This document shows positions 8,340-17,169 of a stretch of DNA of 64,000 bases, piece after piece. The stretch's first letter is position 1, and each line of letters opens with the position of its first letter. Location: assembly GCA_002346535.1 (NCBI GenBank), contig DDZZ01000060.1:11885-75884 (forward strand), given 5' to 3'. The translations under genes and the position numbers were made by a program. The notes under the pieces are model-generated. The model ran no database searches and was not told the origin of the DNA. It saw nothing but the letters and a program-made list of their open reading frames with translations. Source of the DNA: Opitutales bacterium UBA2995. Lineage in GTDB: Bacteria; Verrucomicrobiota; Verrucomicrobiia; Opitutales; UBA2995.

Positions 8340-9268
8340 TCGGCCACCTTTTGTTGCAATCCAAACACTGCGGAAATGTAATTCTCCACTGTGAAAGGCT
8401 GGAGATCGTCGGGCTGCTCGCCAAATCCCACAAAATAAATAGGGATACCTAACTCACGGTAAATTCCAACTAATGCCCCGCCACGGCTGGTCCCGTCGAG
8501 TTTGGTAATAACAAGCCCGGTAAGATGAATCGCTTTATGAAAGCTTCGGGCCTGCTCAATAGAGTTCGACCCAATACTGCCATCCACCACCAACCAACGA
8601 TGGTGGGGTGCAAATGCATCATTTTTCGCGACTACGCGAATAATTTTTCCCAATTCAGCCATGAGGTGCCCCTTATTGTGCAGCCTTCCGGCCGTATCCA
8701 AAATAAGTAAATTGCGTCCGCGGCTTTCTGCGGCCTGATAAGCATCGAAAGCGACAGATGCGGCATCGGCGCCGTGTTTGCTGGCAACTAAATCGAGGCT
8801 GAGTCGATCCGACCACAGCCGGAGTTGCTCATTGGCTGCCGCTCGGAAGGTGTCACACGCAGCCAACAACACAAATCGCCCTTCGCCTTGATAACGATGC
8901 CCCAATTTTGCTGTAGTGGTCGTTTTCCCAGATCCGTTTACTCCTAGTAGCATGATTACCTCGGGACCATCGGGCTTGGACTGAAGCTGCCCCTCAGATC
9001 CTTCCAATACACGACGGAGAACACTGGCTCCAATTTCAGCCGCATCCATCCCGCGTAATCTTTTATCCTGCTTAAAGGAATCCTGGATCTCCTCCATAAT
9101 CTCTTCGGCAGTTTCAACACCAAAGTCTGCTCCATAAAGTGCTTCTTCCAGCGCCTCAAGAGAACCTTTATCGAGCTGATTGGTTCCAAATATTCCTCCT
9201 ACAGCACCAAAAAGGGATTGGGTAGTCCGGGCTAAGCCAGATTTGAATTTCTTGATTAATCCAAACAT
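8336..9268 (-). CDS. ftsY: Signal recognition particle receptor FtsY
   Basis: A 310-residue SRP GTPase with only the N and G domains; the long acidic A domain of E. coli FtsY is absent, as in many bacteria. G-domain motifs: G1 GVNGSGKTTTTAKLG, DTFRAAANEQL, G3 LDTAGRLHNKG, G4 TKLDGTSRGG. The usual DATTGQNA motif reads VDGSIGSNSIEQA, a divergence that keeps the Asp and Asn. FtsY receives ribosome-SRP complexes at the inner membrane. An amphipathic helix with FGLIKKFKSGL at the extreme N-terminus probably binds lipid. It lies 16 bases after nusB and overlaps aroB by four bases. Confidence 0.95.
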   Translation of the reverse strand: MFGLIKKFKSGLARTTQSLFGAVGGIFGTNQLDKGSLEALEEALYGADFGVETAEEIMEEIQDSFKQDKRLRGMDAAEIGASVLRRVLEGSEGQLQSKPDGPEVIMLLGVNGSGKTTTTAKLGHRYQGEGRFVLLAACDTFRAAANEQLRLWSDRLSLDLVASKHGADAASVAFDAYQAAESRGRNLLILDTAGRLHNKGHLMAELGKIIRVVAKNDAFAPHHRWLVVDGSIGSNSIEQARSFHKAIHLTGLVITKLDGTSRGGALVGIYRELGIPIYFVGFGEQPDDLQPFTVENYISAVFGLQQKVAE

Positions 9269-9284
9269 TTTTTGGTAAGGCGGG

Positions 9285-9728
9285 TCACAGATCGCTGGCC
9301 TGTCGCAGCGGACGTTGAATTGTGCCTTTCATCTTATCCAAGATACCGTTTATGAATCGCTTAGAATCAGGGCCTGAGAACTGCTTACTCAGGTCTATCG
9401 CCTCGTTAATCGACACAATGGGCGGAATATCCAGACGTTTGAGCAACTCGTATATTGCGAGCCTCAGAATGGTAAGGTCCATTTTGGCGATACGGTCAAA
9501 ATCCCAATTTTCAGCATAAGCTTTAATCTCCACATCCAACTCCTCCAGGTTATCGAGAACTCCGTAAATGAGCTCTTCGGCAAATGCGTAATAATCACGG
9601 GCCTGTTCCTTGTCGGTGTAAAATAGAGTGAGTTGGCTTGCGACATCGTCCGGTGGATTAATGGCACAGGCATATAGGAATTGCAGCGCGGCAATTCTGT
9701 TTTCACGTCGTTTAGGCGTTTTGCTCAT
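9285..9728 (-). CDS. nusB: Transcription antitermination factor NusB
   Basis: A 147-residue all-helical NusB. The N-terminus has the RRENRIAALQFLYA helix and the C-terminus has the family blocks RIAKMDLTILRLAIYELL and PPIVSINEAIDLSKQF, ending in FINGILDKM. With NusE it binds boxA in rRNA leader transcripts. The ATG at 9728 lies inside the 3' end of ribH (17-base overlap), the common ribH-nusB arrangement. Confidence 0.95.
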   Translation of the reverse strand: MSKTPKRRENRIAALQFLYACAINPPDDVASQLTLFYTDKEQARDYYAFAEELIYGVLDNLEELDVEIKAYAENWDFDRIAKMDLTILRLAIYELLKRLDIPPIVSINEAIDLSKQFSGPDSKRFINGILDKMKGTIQRPLRQASDL

Positions 9729-10203
9729 CTATAAAAATATGCTCCTTTTTCAACAATGCCATCTGAAGGGCCGCCTCACCGAATTCAAGCCCACGGTTGA
9801 TTTCACCTTTCGTTCTTTCAATAGCTTGTTCAACTGTATCCGCCACTACAATACCGTTTATGACTGGCGTCATTTCGTTGAGAGAAATCATTTGCAATCC
9901 ATCGGATGCACTTTGGGCCACAATTTCGAAATGTACAGTACCGCCACGCAAGAGCACTCCTAATGCGATGCAGCAATCGAAACTACCAGTGCTAGCTAGC
10001 ATTTGGATCCCCCAGGGTATTTCATTGGAGCCGGGAACACGCATTACGTGTATTTTTTCTTTCAATACGCCAGATTCCTTTAAGGTTTTAAGGGTATTTT
10101 CCAGGAGGGCGTCAACCGCCTCGGGATTAAACCGGGAACAGACTATTCCGAAGGAATATGGGCTTCCGTTTACAGGATCATACTCTGGCTTAAACGTGCT
10201 CAT
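9712..10203 (-). CDS. ribH: 6,7-dimethyl-8-ribityllumazine synthase
   Basis: A 163-residue lumazine synthase, which condenses 5-amino-6-ribitylaminouracil with 3,4-dihydroxy-2-butanone 4-phosphate. The fold markers are FGIVCSRFNPEAVDALLENT, PGSNEIPWGIQ (usually PGAFEIP) and the active-site histidine in GVLLRGGTVHFEIVA. The usual GAVIRGET is GVLLRGGT here, a moderate divergence. The C-terminal RGLEFGEAALQMALL replaces the usual NKGAEAA block. It is 17 bases after ribBA, so riboflavin genes head the operon. Confidence 0.93.
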   Translation of the reverse strand: MSTFKPEYDPVNGSPYSFGIVCSRFNPEAVDALLENTLKTLKESGVLKEKIHVMRVPGSNEIPWGIQMLASTGSFDCCIALGVLLRGGTVHFEIVAQSASDGLQMISLNEMTPVINGIVVADTVEQAIERTKGEINRGLEFGEAALQMALLKKEHIFIDEQNA

Positions 10204-10220
10204 AATCGGAAAGGGATGTT

Positions 10221-11321
10221 TTAAGCGCGAAAGTTCAAGGGCACTTGTTCTACAATTTCAAGGTTGTACCCTTCAAGCGCGACTACTTTTCTGGGCGCGC
10301 TTGAAAGAAGCCGGATTTTGTTGAGCCCCAAAGAAACGAGGATTTGGGCGCCGATCCCGTAATCGCGAAATCCCATGGGAGATGCTCGTACTTTGCCTTC
10401 ATCCAAATCAAGGCCCCCCTGGGCCTGCTCCATGTACAGCACTACACCGCTATCTTCATCGGCAAGTTGGCTGAAGGCTGCCTTGAGGTTTCTATGACCA
10501 TCGCCCTCATCAGACCTGAAAACGTCCTCAAGCAAATTTTCACTTTGCACCCGGACCAAGATTGGTTTCTTGGTCAAAGTTCCTTTGACAAATGCCATAT
10601 GATGCCGCCCGTCCACCAGACTCTTGAATACATGTAGTTCAAAGCTTCCATAGGACGAATTGAAAGGCCTTTGAGCCACTTTTTCAACCAGTTGATCTCG
10701 CTGGTGCCGGTATTCAATAAGGGATGCTATGGAAATCAACGGCAGATTGAAGCGCCCCTTAAATTCCACAAGTTCGGGTAGGCGGGCCATAGTTCCATCT
10801 TCGTTAACCAACTCGCACAAAACACCAGCTGGGAAAAGTCCGGCAAGCTGGGCAAGATCCACTGCTGCCTCTGTGTGTCCACTGCGTTCAAGCACGCCAC
10901 CTTGCCGAGACCTTAAGGGAAAGACGTGCCCAGGCTGAACGAGCTGCTCAGACAGGGTCTTTGAACTACCCAGCAACCGTATTGTTTCAGCGCGGTCGAA
11001 AGCACTGATCCCTGTTGTAATTCCATCAGCCGCATCGACAGATACTGTGTAATCCGTTTTATAGGATTCACGGTTGTAGGGAACCATTGGGTTCAAGCCC
11101 AGACGCTTGAGCTGGTGCTCTGCACAAGGAACACAAACAACTCCGCTGCAGTATCGGATCATCATATTAACCAGCTCTGGAGTCGCCTTTTCAGCCGCGA
11201 AGATAAGATCGCCTTCGTTTTCGCGATTTTCGTCGTCCGTGACGATCACCATCTTCCCGTCAGCAATTGCTGCTATCGCATCTTCGACGGGATCGAAGGC
11301 ATCCTGATATAGAGTGGGCAT
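10221..11321 (-). CDS. ribBA: 3,4-dihydroxy-2-butanone 4-phosphate synthase with degenerate GTP cyclohydrolase II domain
   Basis: A 366-residue RibBA-type fusion. Residues 1-205 are a convincing RibB domain: VTDDENRENEGDLIFAAE, the HVFPLRSRQGGVLERSGHTE block and CELVNEDG, with the metal-binding and catalytic acids and His present. The rest (bases about 10221-10690) aligns with GTP cyclohydrolase II but lacks its zinc cysteines: the SECLTGD...RCDCG motif reads SENLLEDVFRSDEGD. The EGRGIGL loop is replaced by AQGGLDLDEGK. The RibA half is therefore probably not catalytic. The protein should supply the four-carbon unit for the ribH product. It heads the ribBA-ribH-nusB-ftsY-aroB operon. Confidence 0.92.
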   Translation of the reverse strand: MPTLYQDAFDPVEDAIAAIADGKMVIVTDDENRENEGDLIFAAEKATPELVNMMIRYCSGVVCVPCAEHQLKRLGLNPMVPYNRESYKTDYTVSVDAADGITTGISAFDRAETIRLLGSSKTLSEQLVQPGHVFPLRSRQGGVLERSGHTEAAVDLAQLAGLFPAGVLCELVNEDGTMARLPELVEFKGRFNLPLISIASLIEYRHQRDQLVEKVAQRPFNSSYGSFELHVFKSLVDGRHHMAFVKGTLTKKPILVRVQSENLLEDVFRSDEGDGHRNLKAAFSQLADEDSGVVLYMEQAQGGLDLDEGKVRASPMGFRDYGIGAQILVSLGLNKIRLLSSAPRKVVALEGYNLEIVEQVPLNFRA

Positions 11322-11338
11322 GATAGAGTCTATTTGGC

Positions 11339-11379
11339 CCCAGACTCTTCACTATATGAATCATAAGGCCAGTACAAAC
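11339..11379 (-). promoter_or_regulatory. Possible promoter of the ribBA operon
   Basis: Reading the minus strand toward ribBA there is TTGTAC, a 15-base spacer and TATAGT about 35 bases before the ribBA ATG. The spacer is short for a sigma-70 promoter, so this is weak. No FMN riboswitch (RFN) consensus is visible. Confidence 0.25.
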
Positions 11380-11381
11380 AT

Positions 11382-11639
11382 TTAGAAGTTGTTTTCAAAA
11401 AGTCTCCATCCATAACAGGGTTCGTTGATAGTAACAAAGGCTCGACTTATCCCATTCTCGATCACTTGCCAGAGATGTACGAGGCGCTGCTCGATGGTTT
11501 TCAATACATGCGGGTCATCCACAAATGGAAGTTCTTTGGAGCGGTTGATTACCATGAAAGATTCTTGGTAGTTTAACTGAAGCACTCGATTCAAGTGTTT
11601 CCCAAGACCTGTTAGACAAAGGCGGAAAAGGGGAAGCAC
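11382..11639 (-). CDS. Small hypothetical ORF or gene remnant
   Basis: An 85-codon frame in the 364-base interval between ribBA and the DUF3108 gene. It starts MLPLFRLCLTGLGKH and ends GWRLFENNF. I do not recognise it. It has no signal peptide, no clear Shine-Dalgarno and no known motif, and the flanking frames contain stops, so it may be the tail of a decayed gene. Apart from this frame and the weak promoter, the interval holds nothing I can identify. Confidence 0.25.
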   Translation of the reverse strand: MLPLFRLCLTGLGKHLNRVLQLNYQESFMVINRSKELPFVDDPHVLKTIEQRLVHLWQVIENGISRAFVTINEPCYGWRLFENNF

Positions 11640-11685
11640 TTAATTGCAGTGCCTCATAAAGACGATAGTTGATAGAATTCAGGGG

Positions 11686-12435
11686 TTAATCTCCTAATAC
11701 ATACTCTCTCAGCTCAACTTTAAAACTCCCAACGCTTACAGAACTGCTCATTTTAACGATCAATTTATGGTTATCGTTAGAAAACCAGATATCCATGTGG
11801 GAATCTTTGCTTTTACTAAAAACGCCACCGAGGTCCTTTACATCCGGTCGAACACGCAAACAATCGAATTTTCCAGCCTTAACTTTGATCCTTTCCTCCT
11901 CCAAAACATCGATATCGGTTATTCGACTTTTTCTGCCATCCGTAACTGGAACGCTGATTCGTTTCCCTAGGGTAAACTCGCGCAGCCGGAATGCGAAAAT
12001 CACGGAGAACGGATCGTGCGTTCCTTCTGAAATATCAATTGATGGATTTAATTCACCAAAATTTGCATACTGCGCCTTGCGAGAATCCCAATCAAAATCG
12101 ACAACGATTTCCCGCTTTCGACTCCCCTCGCGTTGACTTTTTACATAGTGTAGCGATTGGGAAACTTCGGCATCGGTATAACTCTCAATCCTGTTTCGTA
12201 CCCTGTAAATGGCATCGGCCCATGAAGTGGTCTTGACCAATAAGATGAATTTCAGGTCGCCCGGACCATCATCTCCAGCCTGTTCAACGATCACCTCCGC
12301 CTCACCGACCTTTAAAAACCCCCACTTAATGTCGTAATAAAAGTGGTCCCCAACGTTAAAAGGACGATCGCTCCCAGCCTCAGCTGTCAACCAGTTGGGA
12401 AGCAGAAGCACTACACTCAAAATCAACGGCAACAT
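11686..12435 (-). CDS. Exported DUF3108 protein
   Basis: A protein of about 249 residues. The chosen ATG (12435) begins a clear signal peptide (MLPLILSVVLLLPNWLTAEA) and has AAGG four bases upstream; ATG at 12489 and TTG at 12498 are longer alternatives. The mature part is a DUF3108-type beta-rich domain: an initial FNVGDHFYYDIKWGFLKVGE, then YRVRNRIESYTD and a C-terminal DVKDLGGVFSKSKDSHMDIW. Family members are periplasmic or outer-membrane-facing and of unknown function. The YDIKWGF...GEA opening is typical of DUF3108. It is 106 bases after glgP and might be co-transcribed. Confidence 0.82.
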   Translation of the reverse strand: MLPLILSVVLLLPNWLTAEAGSDRPFNVGDHFYYDIKWGFLKVGEAEVIVEQAGDDGPGDLKFILLVKTTSWADAIYRVRNRIESYTDAEVSQSLHYVKSQREGSRKREIVVDFDWDSRKAQYANFGELNPSIDISEGTHDPFSVIFAFRLREFTLGKRISVPVTDGRKSRITDIDVLEEERIKVKAGKFDCLRVRPDVKDLGGVFSKSKDSHMDIWFSNDNHKLIVKMSSSVSVGSFKVELREYVLGD

Positions 12436-12541
12436 TCGGGCCTTGTCGTCAGGGAAATGAAGAACGAGCCTCGTATTGGGAAATTTCATTGGGGGCAATT
12501 GATTACTATGGATTCGCTGAGTTCATGCTGGAGAATGGCAA

Positions 12542-15043
12542 TCAGGAAATCGTTACCTGCTTGAGGTTCCACACCTCCTCAGCATACTGATGAATGGTTC
12601 TGTCGGAAGAGAATTTTCCCACGCGCGCTGTATTCATAATCGCCATACGAGCCCAAGCCTTTTTATTGTGGAAAACTGCGTCCACTTCCTTCTGTTTATT
12701 CACATAAGATTCATAATCAGCCAGGACGAGAAATGGGTCACCGCCATCCAGAAGTGAATGCCTCAGAGAGGCGAGAACGCCCGGTTCTTCGGGTGTAAAT
12801 GAATCGCTGCCCAGCCAGTCGACCACATTTCGAAGCTCTTCGTTTTTGTAATAAAAATCATAGGGATTGTAACCTTTTTTTCGAATGGCTTCCGCCTGCT
12901 CCACGGTCAAGCCAAAGATGAAAATGTTGTCATCACCCACTTCTTCGCGAATCTCTACATTGGCTCCATCCAGCGTACCTATGGTTAAAGCACCATTCAG
13001 AGCCAATTTCATATTGCCCGTTCCGGAAGCTTCTTTACCGGCGGTTGAAATTTGTTCGGAAAGATCCGCGGCAGGAATAATCTTCTCGCTGAGCGAAACG
13101 CCATAATTGGGCATAAAAACCACCTTGATCCGATCTTTCACTCGGGGATCGTTGTTGATCACTACTCCAACGGAATTAATGGCTTTGATAATGGTCTTGG
13201 CCAGATAATAGCCCGGTGCAGCTTTGGCCCCGAAAATAAAGACGCGGGGAACCATGTCGTAATCGGGATTATGTAGTATTCGGTAGTAAAGCGAAAGGAT
13301 ATGCAGAAGGTTCAAGTGCTGGCGTTTGTACTCGTGCAGGCGTTTGATTTGCACATCGAACATCGCGTCCGCGCTTACTTCAATATGGCATAGTTTCTTG
13401 ATAATGGCTGACAATTCAGCTTTGTTTGCCTGCTTGATTTCCATAAAGCGCGCCTGGAAATCCTCATCTTCTGCAAAAGGCTCGAGCTTGTGCAAACGAT
13501 CGAGGTCAAGCGGCCAGTCCTGACCAATCTTTTCGGAAATCAAATCGGAGAGTCCAGGATTGCAGGCCAACAGCCAGCGCCGCGGCGTGATGCCGTTGGT
13601 CTTATTATTGAACCGCTCGGGATACAGTTCGAAAAAATCCTTAAGTAAATGCTTCTTGAGCAACTCGGTGTGAAGGCCCGCCACTCCATTGGTACTATGG
13701 CTGCCGACCACGGAGAGATGGGCCATGCGCACCATTTTTGGTTCGCCCTCCTCAATGATGGAAAGTGCTATTTTTTTGGCATCACTGTTGGGCCATTTTG
13801 ATTCAACTATACTGTCAAGAAACAATTGGTTGATTTCGTAGATAAGCTCAAGATGGCGGGGCAACACCTTTTCAAGTAAAGGCACGCTCCATTTCTCCAG
13901 GGCCTCCGGAAGAAGTGTGTGGTTCGTGTAACCAAAGACTTTGATGATTATTTCCCAGGCATTCTCCCACTCCATTGTCTCCTCGTCTACGAAGATTCGA
14001 AGAAGCTCGACAATAGCCAAAGCCGGATGAGTGTCATTTAGCTGGATGGCCGCCTTGTCGGCAAATTCATCCCAGCCGGCATGACTTAGTTTATAACGAC
14101 GGATGATGTCGCGCAAAGAACAGCAAACGAAAAAATACTGTTGAACCAAGCGAAGCTCCTTCCCGCTTTCGGTAGCATCGTTGGGGTAAAGTACTTTAGA
14201 GATCGTTTCACTAACGGCTTTTTCCTGGACCGCCTCCACGTATCCACCCTGATTAAAAGTATCTAGATCAAATTCTTCTGAAGACTTGCAGGCCCAAAGC
14301 CGAAGAAAATTCACCGTGCCGGCGCCGTAACCACAAATGGGAATATCATAGGGGACTCCAACCATAACCTGGGTCTGAACCCACATCGGCTCCGGATTAC
14401 CGAAAGAATCAAAGTGTGTTTCTACCCGACCGTAAAGATGGACTTCGTTGGAGTATTCCGGACGCACCACCTCCCAGGGATTGGCAAACTGAAGCCAATT
14501 GTCCGGGTGTTCTATCTGATGCCCCATTACAAACTCCTGCCGAAATAGTCCATACTCGTAGTGAATGCCATATCCAACGGCGGGATAATCTAGGCTGGCT
14601 AAAGAATCCAAAAAACAGGCAGCCAGGCGTCCTAGCCCACCATTTCCCAATCCCATATCCGGTTCCTCTTCCCGAATCTCAGCGAGATCGAATCCCAAAC
14701 TTTCCAAAGCCTGCCGCGCTTGCTCCTCCAAGCCGGTGTTAAACAAATTGTTGTTCAATAAGCGTCCCATCAAATATTCAAGAGACAAATAGTAAACCCG
14801 CCGGACATCTTGCGCGTAATGGGTTTCCTGGGTGGTAATCATGCGCTCAAGAATCCGATCTCGCACAGCCATACAGGTCGAGACCCAATAGTCTCGGCTG
14901 GTCGCGCTGTTCATATCCCGAGCAAGTGTGCGCTTCAGATGATTCATGATCGAGGTCTTCATACCCTCGACAGTGTCATCAGTATTGAAATGGAAGCCGG
15001 TCTTCGATTTTGGGCTTTTAGCTTTGGGGCTGCTAACGCTCAT
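12542..15043 (-). CDS. glgP: Glycogen/starch/alpha-glucan phosphorylase
   Basis: About 833 residues from ATG 15043 (an upstream TTG would add 23 unlikely residues). A family GT35 enzyme that releases glucose 1-phosphate from alpha-1,4-glucans. Visible blocks are RRVYYLSLEYLMGRLLNNNL, DMGLGNGGLGRLAACFLDSL, and the pyridoxal-phosphate segment around EASGTGNMKLALNGALTIG, where the Lys forms the Schiff base. KRLHEYKRQHLN near residue 560 is the active-site loop. The N-terminal 22 residues (MSVSSPKAKSPKSKTG) are a Ser/Lys-rich tail. It provides glycogen mobilisation; no glgA, glgB or glgC is in the window. Confidence 0.95.
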   Translation of the reverse strand: MSVSSPKAKSPKSKTGFHFNTDDTVEGMKTSIMNHLKRTLARDMNSATSRDYWVSTCMAVRDRILERMITTQETHYAQDVRRVYYLSLEYLMGRLLNNNLFNTGLEEQARQALESLGFDLAEIREEEPDMGLGNGGLGRLAACFLDSLASLDYPAVGYGIHYEYGLFRQEFVMGHQIEHPDNWLQFANPWEVVRPEYSNEVHLYGRVETHFDSFGNPEPMWVQTQVMVGVPYDIPICGYGAGTVNFLRLWACKSSEEFDLDTFNQGGYVEAVQEKAVSETISKVLYPNDATESGKELRLVQQYFFVCCSLRDIIRRYKLSHAGWDEFADKAAIQLNDTHPALAIVELLRIFVDEETMEWENAWEIIIKVFGYTNHTLLPEALEKWSVPLLEKVLPRHLELIYEINQLFLDSIVESKWPNSDAKKIALSIIEEGEPKMVRMAHLSVVGSHSTNGVAGLHTELLKKHLLKDFFELYPERFNNKTNGITPRRWLLACNPGLSDLISEKIGQDWPLDLDRLHKLEPFAEDEDFQARFMEIKQANKAELSAIIKKLCHIEVSADAMFDVQIKRLHEYKRQHLNLLHILSLYYRILHNPDYDMVPRVFIFGAKAAPGYYLAKTIIKAINSVGVVINNDPRVKDRIKVVFMPNYGVSLSEKIIPAADLSEQISTAGKEASGTGNMKLALNGALTIGTLDGANVEIREEVGDDNIFIFGLTVEQAEAIRKKGYNPYDFYYKNEELRNVVDWLGSDSFTPEEPGVLASLRHSLLDGGDPFLVLADYESYVNKQKEVDAVFHNKKAWARMAIMNTARVGKFSSDRTIHQYAEEVWNLKQVTIS

Positions 15044-15213
15044 AAAATTTTTTGATAGGATATTGTTGATAATTGACCGGTATCCGATGCATCGAATCCG
15101 GCTATCTATCAAAAATGCCTTTCATAAGGAGCCAGAGATCGATGAGCATCACCAAAAACAGTTATTTCAGGGTTAGCAAGAATTTGAAAAGCTCTGAATC
15201 CTTGAGATTCCAA

Positions 15214-16992
15214 CTATTTCATCAACCGTCGCTCCAACTCATTCCTGCCAATTTCGAAATAGGTGGGCTTGCCCAAAGGACTAATCAATGGATTCTGGCA
15301 CTTAAACAGCCAGGAAACGAGGGAAATCATTTCCTTGTCCGAAACGGAATCGTCCAAGCGAACCGCCCTGCTGCAAGCGAGACGGGCAACTTGATCGAAC
15401 GCTTCAATGGGTTTTTCTTGGTTTAATTTACCCTCCTTCATAAGCCCAACAAGATCCTCGACAAACCGTTCAGCATCATCCGGTGAGATCCATGCCGGAA
15501 CGGATTCAATCCTGAAAAAATTGCGCCCAAATTCCGTAATTTTGAATCCGTTCTCGTTGAGAAAATCCAGGTGATCGAGTAAATGGGCGGATCCCAGCGA
15601 ATCCATTTCGATTGGCACGGGAATTAGCAGCTGCTGAGCGGCCACCTTTTTTTTTCGGTATTGTGATTCAAGTTTTTCATATAGAATGCGCTGGTGAGCG
15701 GCGCGGCGATCGAGAACAACAATTCCACTCGATGAATCGAAGACCGCCAATCCCCGCTGAACGTGTCCTATGAATTTCCAGCCAGTCTCCCAATCGGAAG
15801 GAGCCGAATTCTTTCTAGTTTCCTTGGACTCAAAGGCATTGGCTGGTGAACCAACCTTTACTCGTTGCGAGGCCGTCGTGGCAATGGATTGGGGATTGGG
15901 AAGAGGGCCAGCATAGGCAGCCGGGGACATTTCGACCGGATTGGCCACACAAGGTGCCCCAGCAGGCGACTGACCTACAACCTCCGTAGGCTTGGTGGCC
16001 TCAGTGGAACCACGCAATTTATCTAAAAGGCTTCGGATGATGAATCCCCTGACTCGTGCATCATCCCGGAACCGAATTTCCCGTTTAGACGGATGCACAT
16101 TTACATCAACTGCTCCAGGATCCAATTCAAGGAAAAGGAACACCACTGGATAACGGCCACGTGGCAAATAAGCATGATACGATTCCAATAAAGCATGGTT
16201 TAATGTCAGGCTGGAGACTGGTCGATTATTGACCAAGGTGATCATTTCGTGCCGGGTAGATCTCCCGCGCCCCGGGAGGCTTACCAAGCCGGACAATCGG
16301 TAATCGCCTTCCACCTTCTGGATAGGGATCAAATTACCGGCCAGTTTTATTCCAAAAACCTCCTGAACGCGGTCCTTCAACGAAGGACAAGCTGGAGAAT
16401 TGAAAAGGAGGCGTCCGTTTTCCAGCAAGGTAAAAGCCGTCCCGGGATTTGCGACCGCATACACTTTGGTCAATTGAATGATGTGCGCCGCCTCGGTGTT
16501 GTCAGCTTTCAGGAATTTGCGGCGAGCGGGAACTGAATTGAAAAGGTGATGTACTTCAATCCGCGTTCCGGAAGGAATACCGCAATCTTTCACGTGCAGG
16601 AGTTTCCCGCCATTTAACAAAAGCTCAGTTCCAATGTCTTCAGTTTCCCGCCGGGTTCTCAGTTGGAAGCGGGACACACTGGCAATAGAAGGGAGCGCCT
16701 CGCCTCGAAAGCCGTAAGTCCCGATTCTCAGAAGGTCATCGGCCTGCCGAATCTTGCTGGTCGCATGCCTTTCGATGGATAGAATGGCCTGATCTCGGTC
16801 CATGCCCGAACCATTGTCCTCGATGCGGATGTAAGAACGTCCACCATTTCTAAACTCAATTTCCACCCCGGTCGCCCCGGCATCGAGGCTGTTTTCCAAG
16901 AGTTCCTTTACAACAGCTACAGGCCTTTCAATCACTTCGCCGGCGGCGATTTGATTGGCGACTTGATCGGGAAGTGCTCGGATGTTGGGCAT
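15214..16992 (-). CDS. mutL: DNA mismatch repair protein MutL, endonuclease motif degenerate
   Basis: 592 residues from ATG 16992 (a TTG three codons earlier is rejected). The N-terminal GHKL ATPase is intact: IAAGEVIERP, KELLENSLDAGAT, IEDNGSGM and GTYGFRGEALPSI, followed by the transducer domain and NVHPSKREIRF. A Pro/Ala/Ser linker (about 330-400) leads to the dimerisation domain. There the DQHA(x)2E(x)4E endonuclease motif reads DRRAAHQRILYE, and the C-terminal CPHGRPT-type motif reads SPLGKPT. Metal-dependent nicking is therefore unlikely. It coordinates MutS recognition with downstream repair. The gap to glgP is 171 bases. Confidence 0.94.
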   Translation of the reverse strand: MPNIRALPDQVANQIAAGEVIERPVAVVKELLENSLDAGATGVEIEFRNGGRSYIRIEDNGSGMDRDQAILSIERHATSKIRQADDLLRIGTYGFRGEALPSIASVSRFQLRTRRETEDIGTELLLNGGKLLHVKDCGIPSGTRIEVHHLFNSVPARRKFLKADNTEAAHIIQLTKVYAVANPGTAFTLLENGRLLFNSPACPSLKDRVQEVFGIKLAGNLIPIQKVEGDYRLSGLVSLPGRGRSTRHEMITLVNNRPVSSLTLNHALLESYHAYLPRGRYPVVFLFLELDPGAVDVNVHPSKREIRFRDDARVRGFIIRSLLDKLRGSTEATKPTEVVGQSPAGAPCVANPVEMSPAAYAGPLPNPQSIATTASQRVKVGSPANAFESKETRKNSAPSDWETGWKFIGHVQRGLAVFDSSSGIVVLDRRAAHQRILYEKLESQYRKKKVAAQQLLIPVPIEMDSLGSAHLLDHLDFLNENGFKITEFGRNFFRIESVPAWISPDDAERFVEDLVGLMKEGKLNQEKPIEAFDQVARLACSRAVRLDDSVSDKEMISLVSWLFKCQNPLISPLGKPTYFEIGRNELERRLMK

Positions 16993-17169
16993 GGTAAACA
17001 AAGATGAAAAATCCCGCCTCGAAACGAAAGCATTTTTCGATATTTCCTACTTTGAATACATCGGGAAATAGAAACAAAGCGGAAAATCGCTAACCAAGCA
17101 TTTATATACAACTCAATTACCCCCAAATAGACTCCTCAAATCAGCCTATCGCAATAAGCAGCACCTCTC

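Noticed and set aside
11322..11400. FMN riboswitch in front of ribBA
   Set aside because: None of the conserved RFN segments is visible and the leader is short.
12435..12498. Longer starts for the DUF3108 protein
   Set aside because: TTG 12498 and ATG 12489 would place charged residues before the signal peptide and have no good Shine-Dalgarno, though ATG 12489 cannot be excluded.
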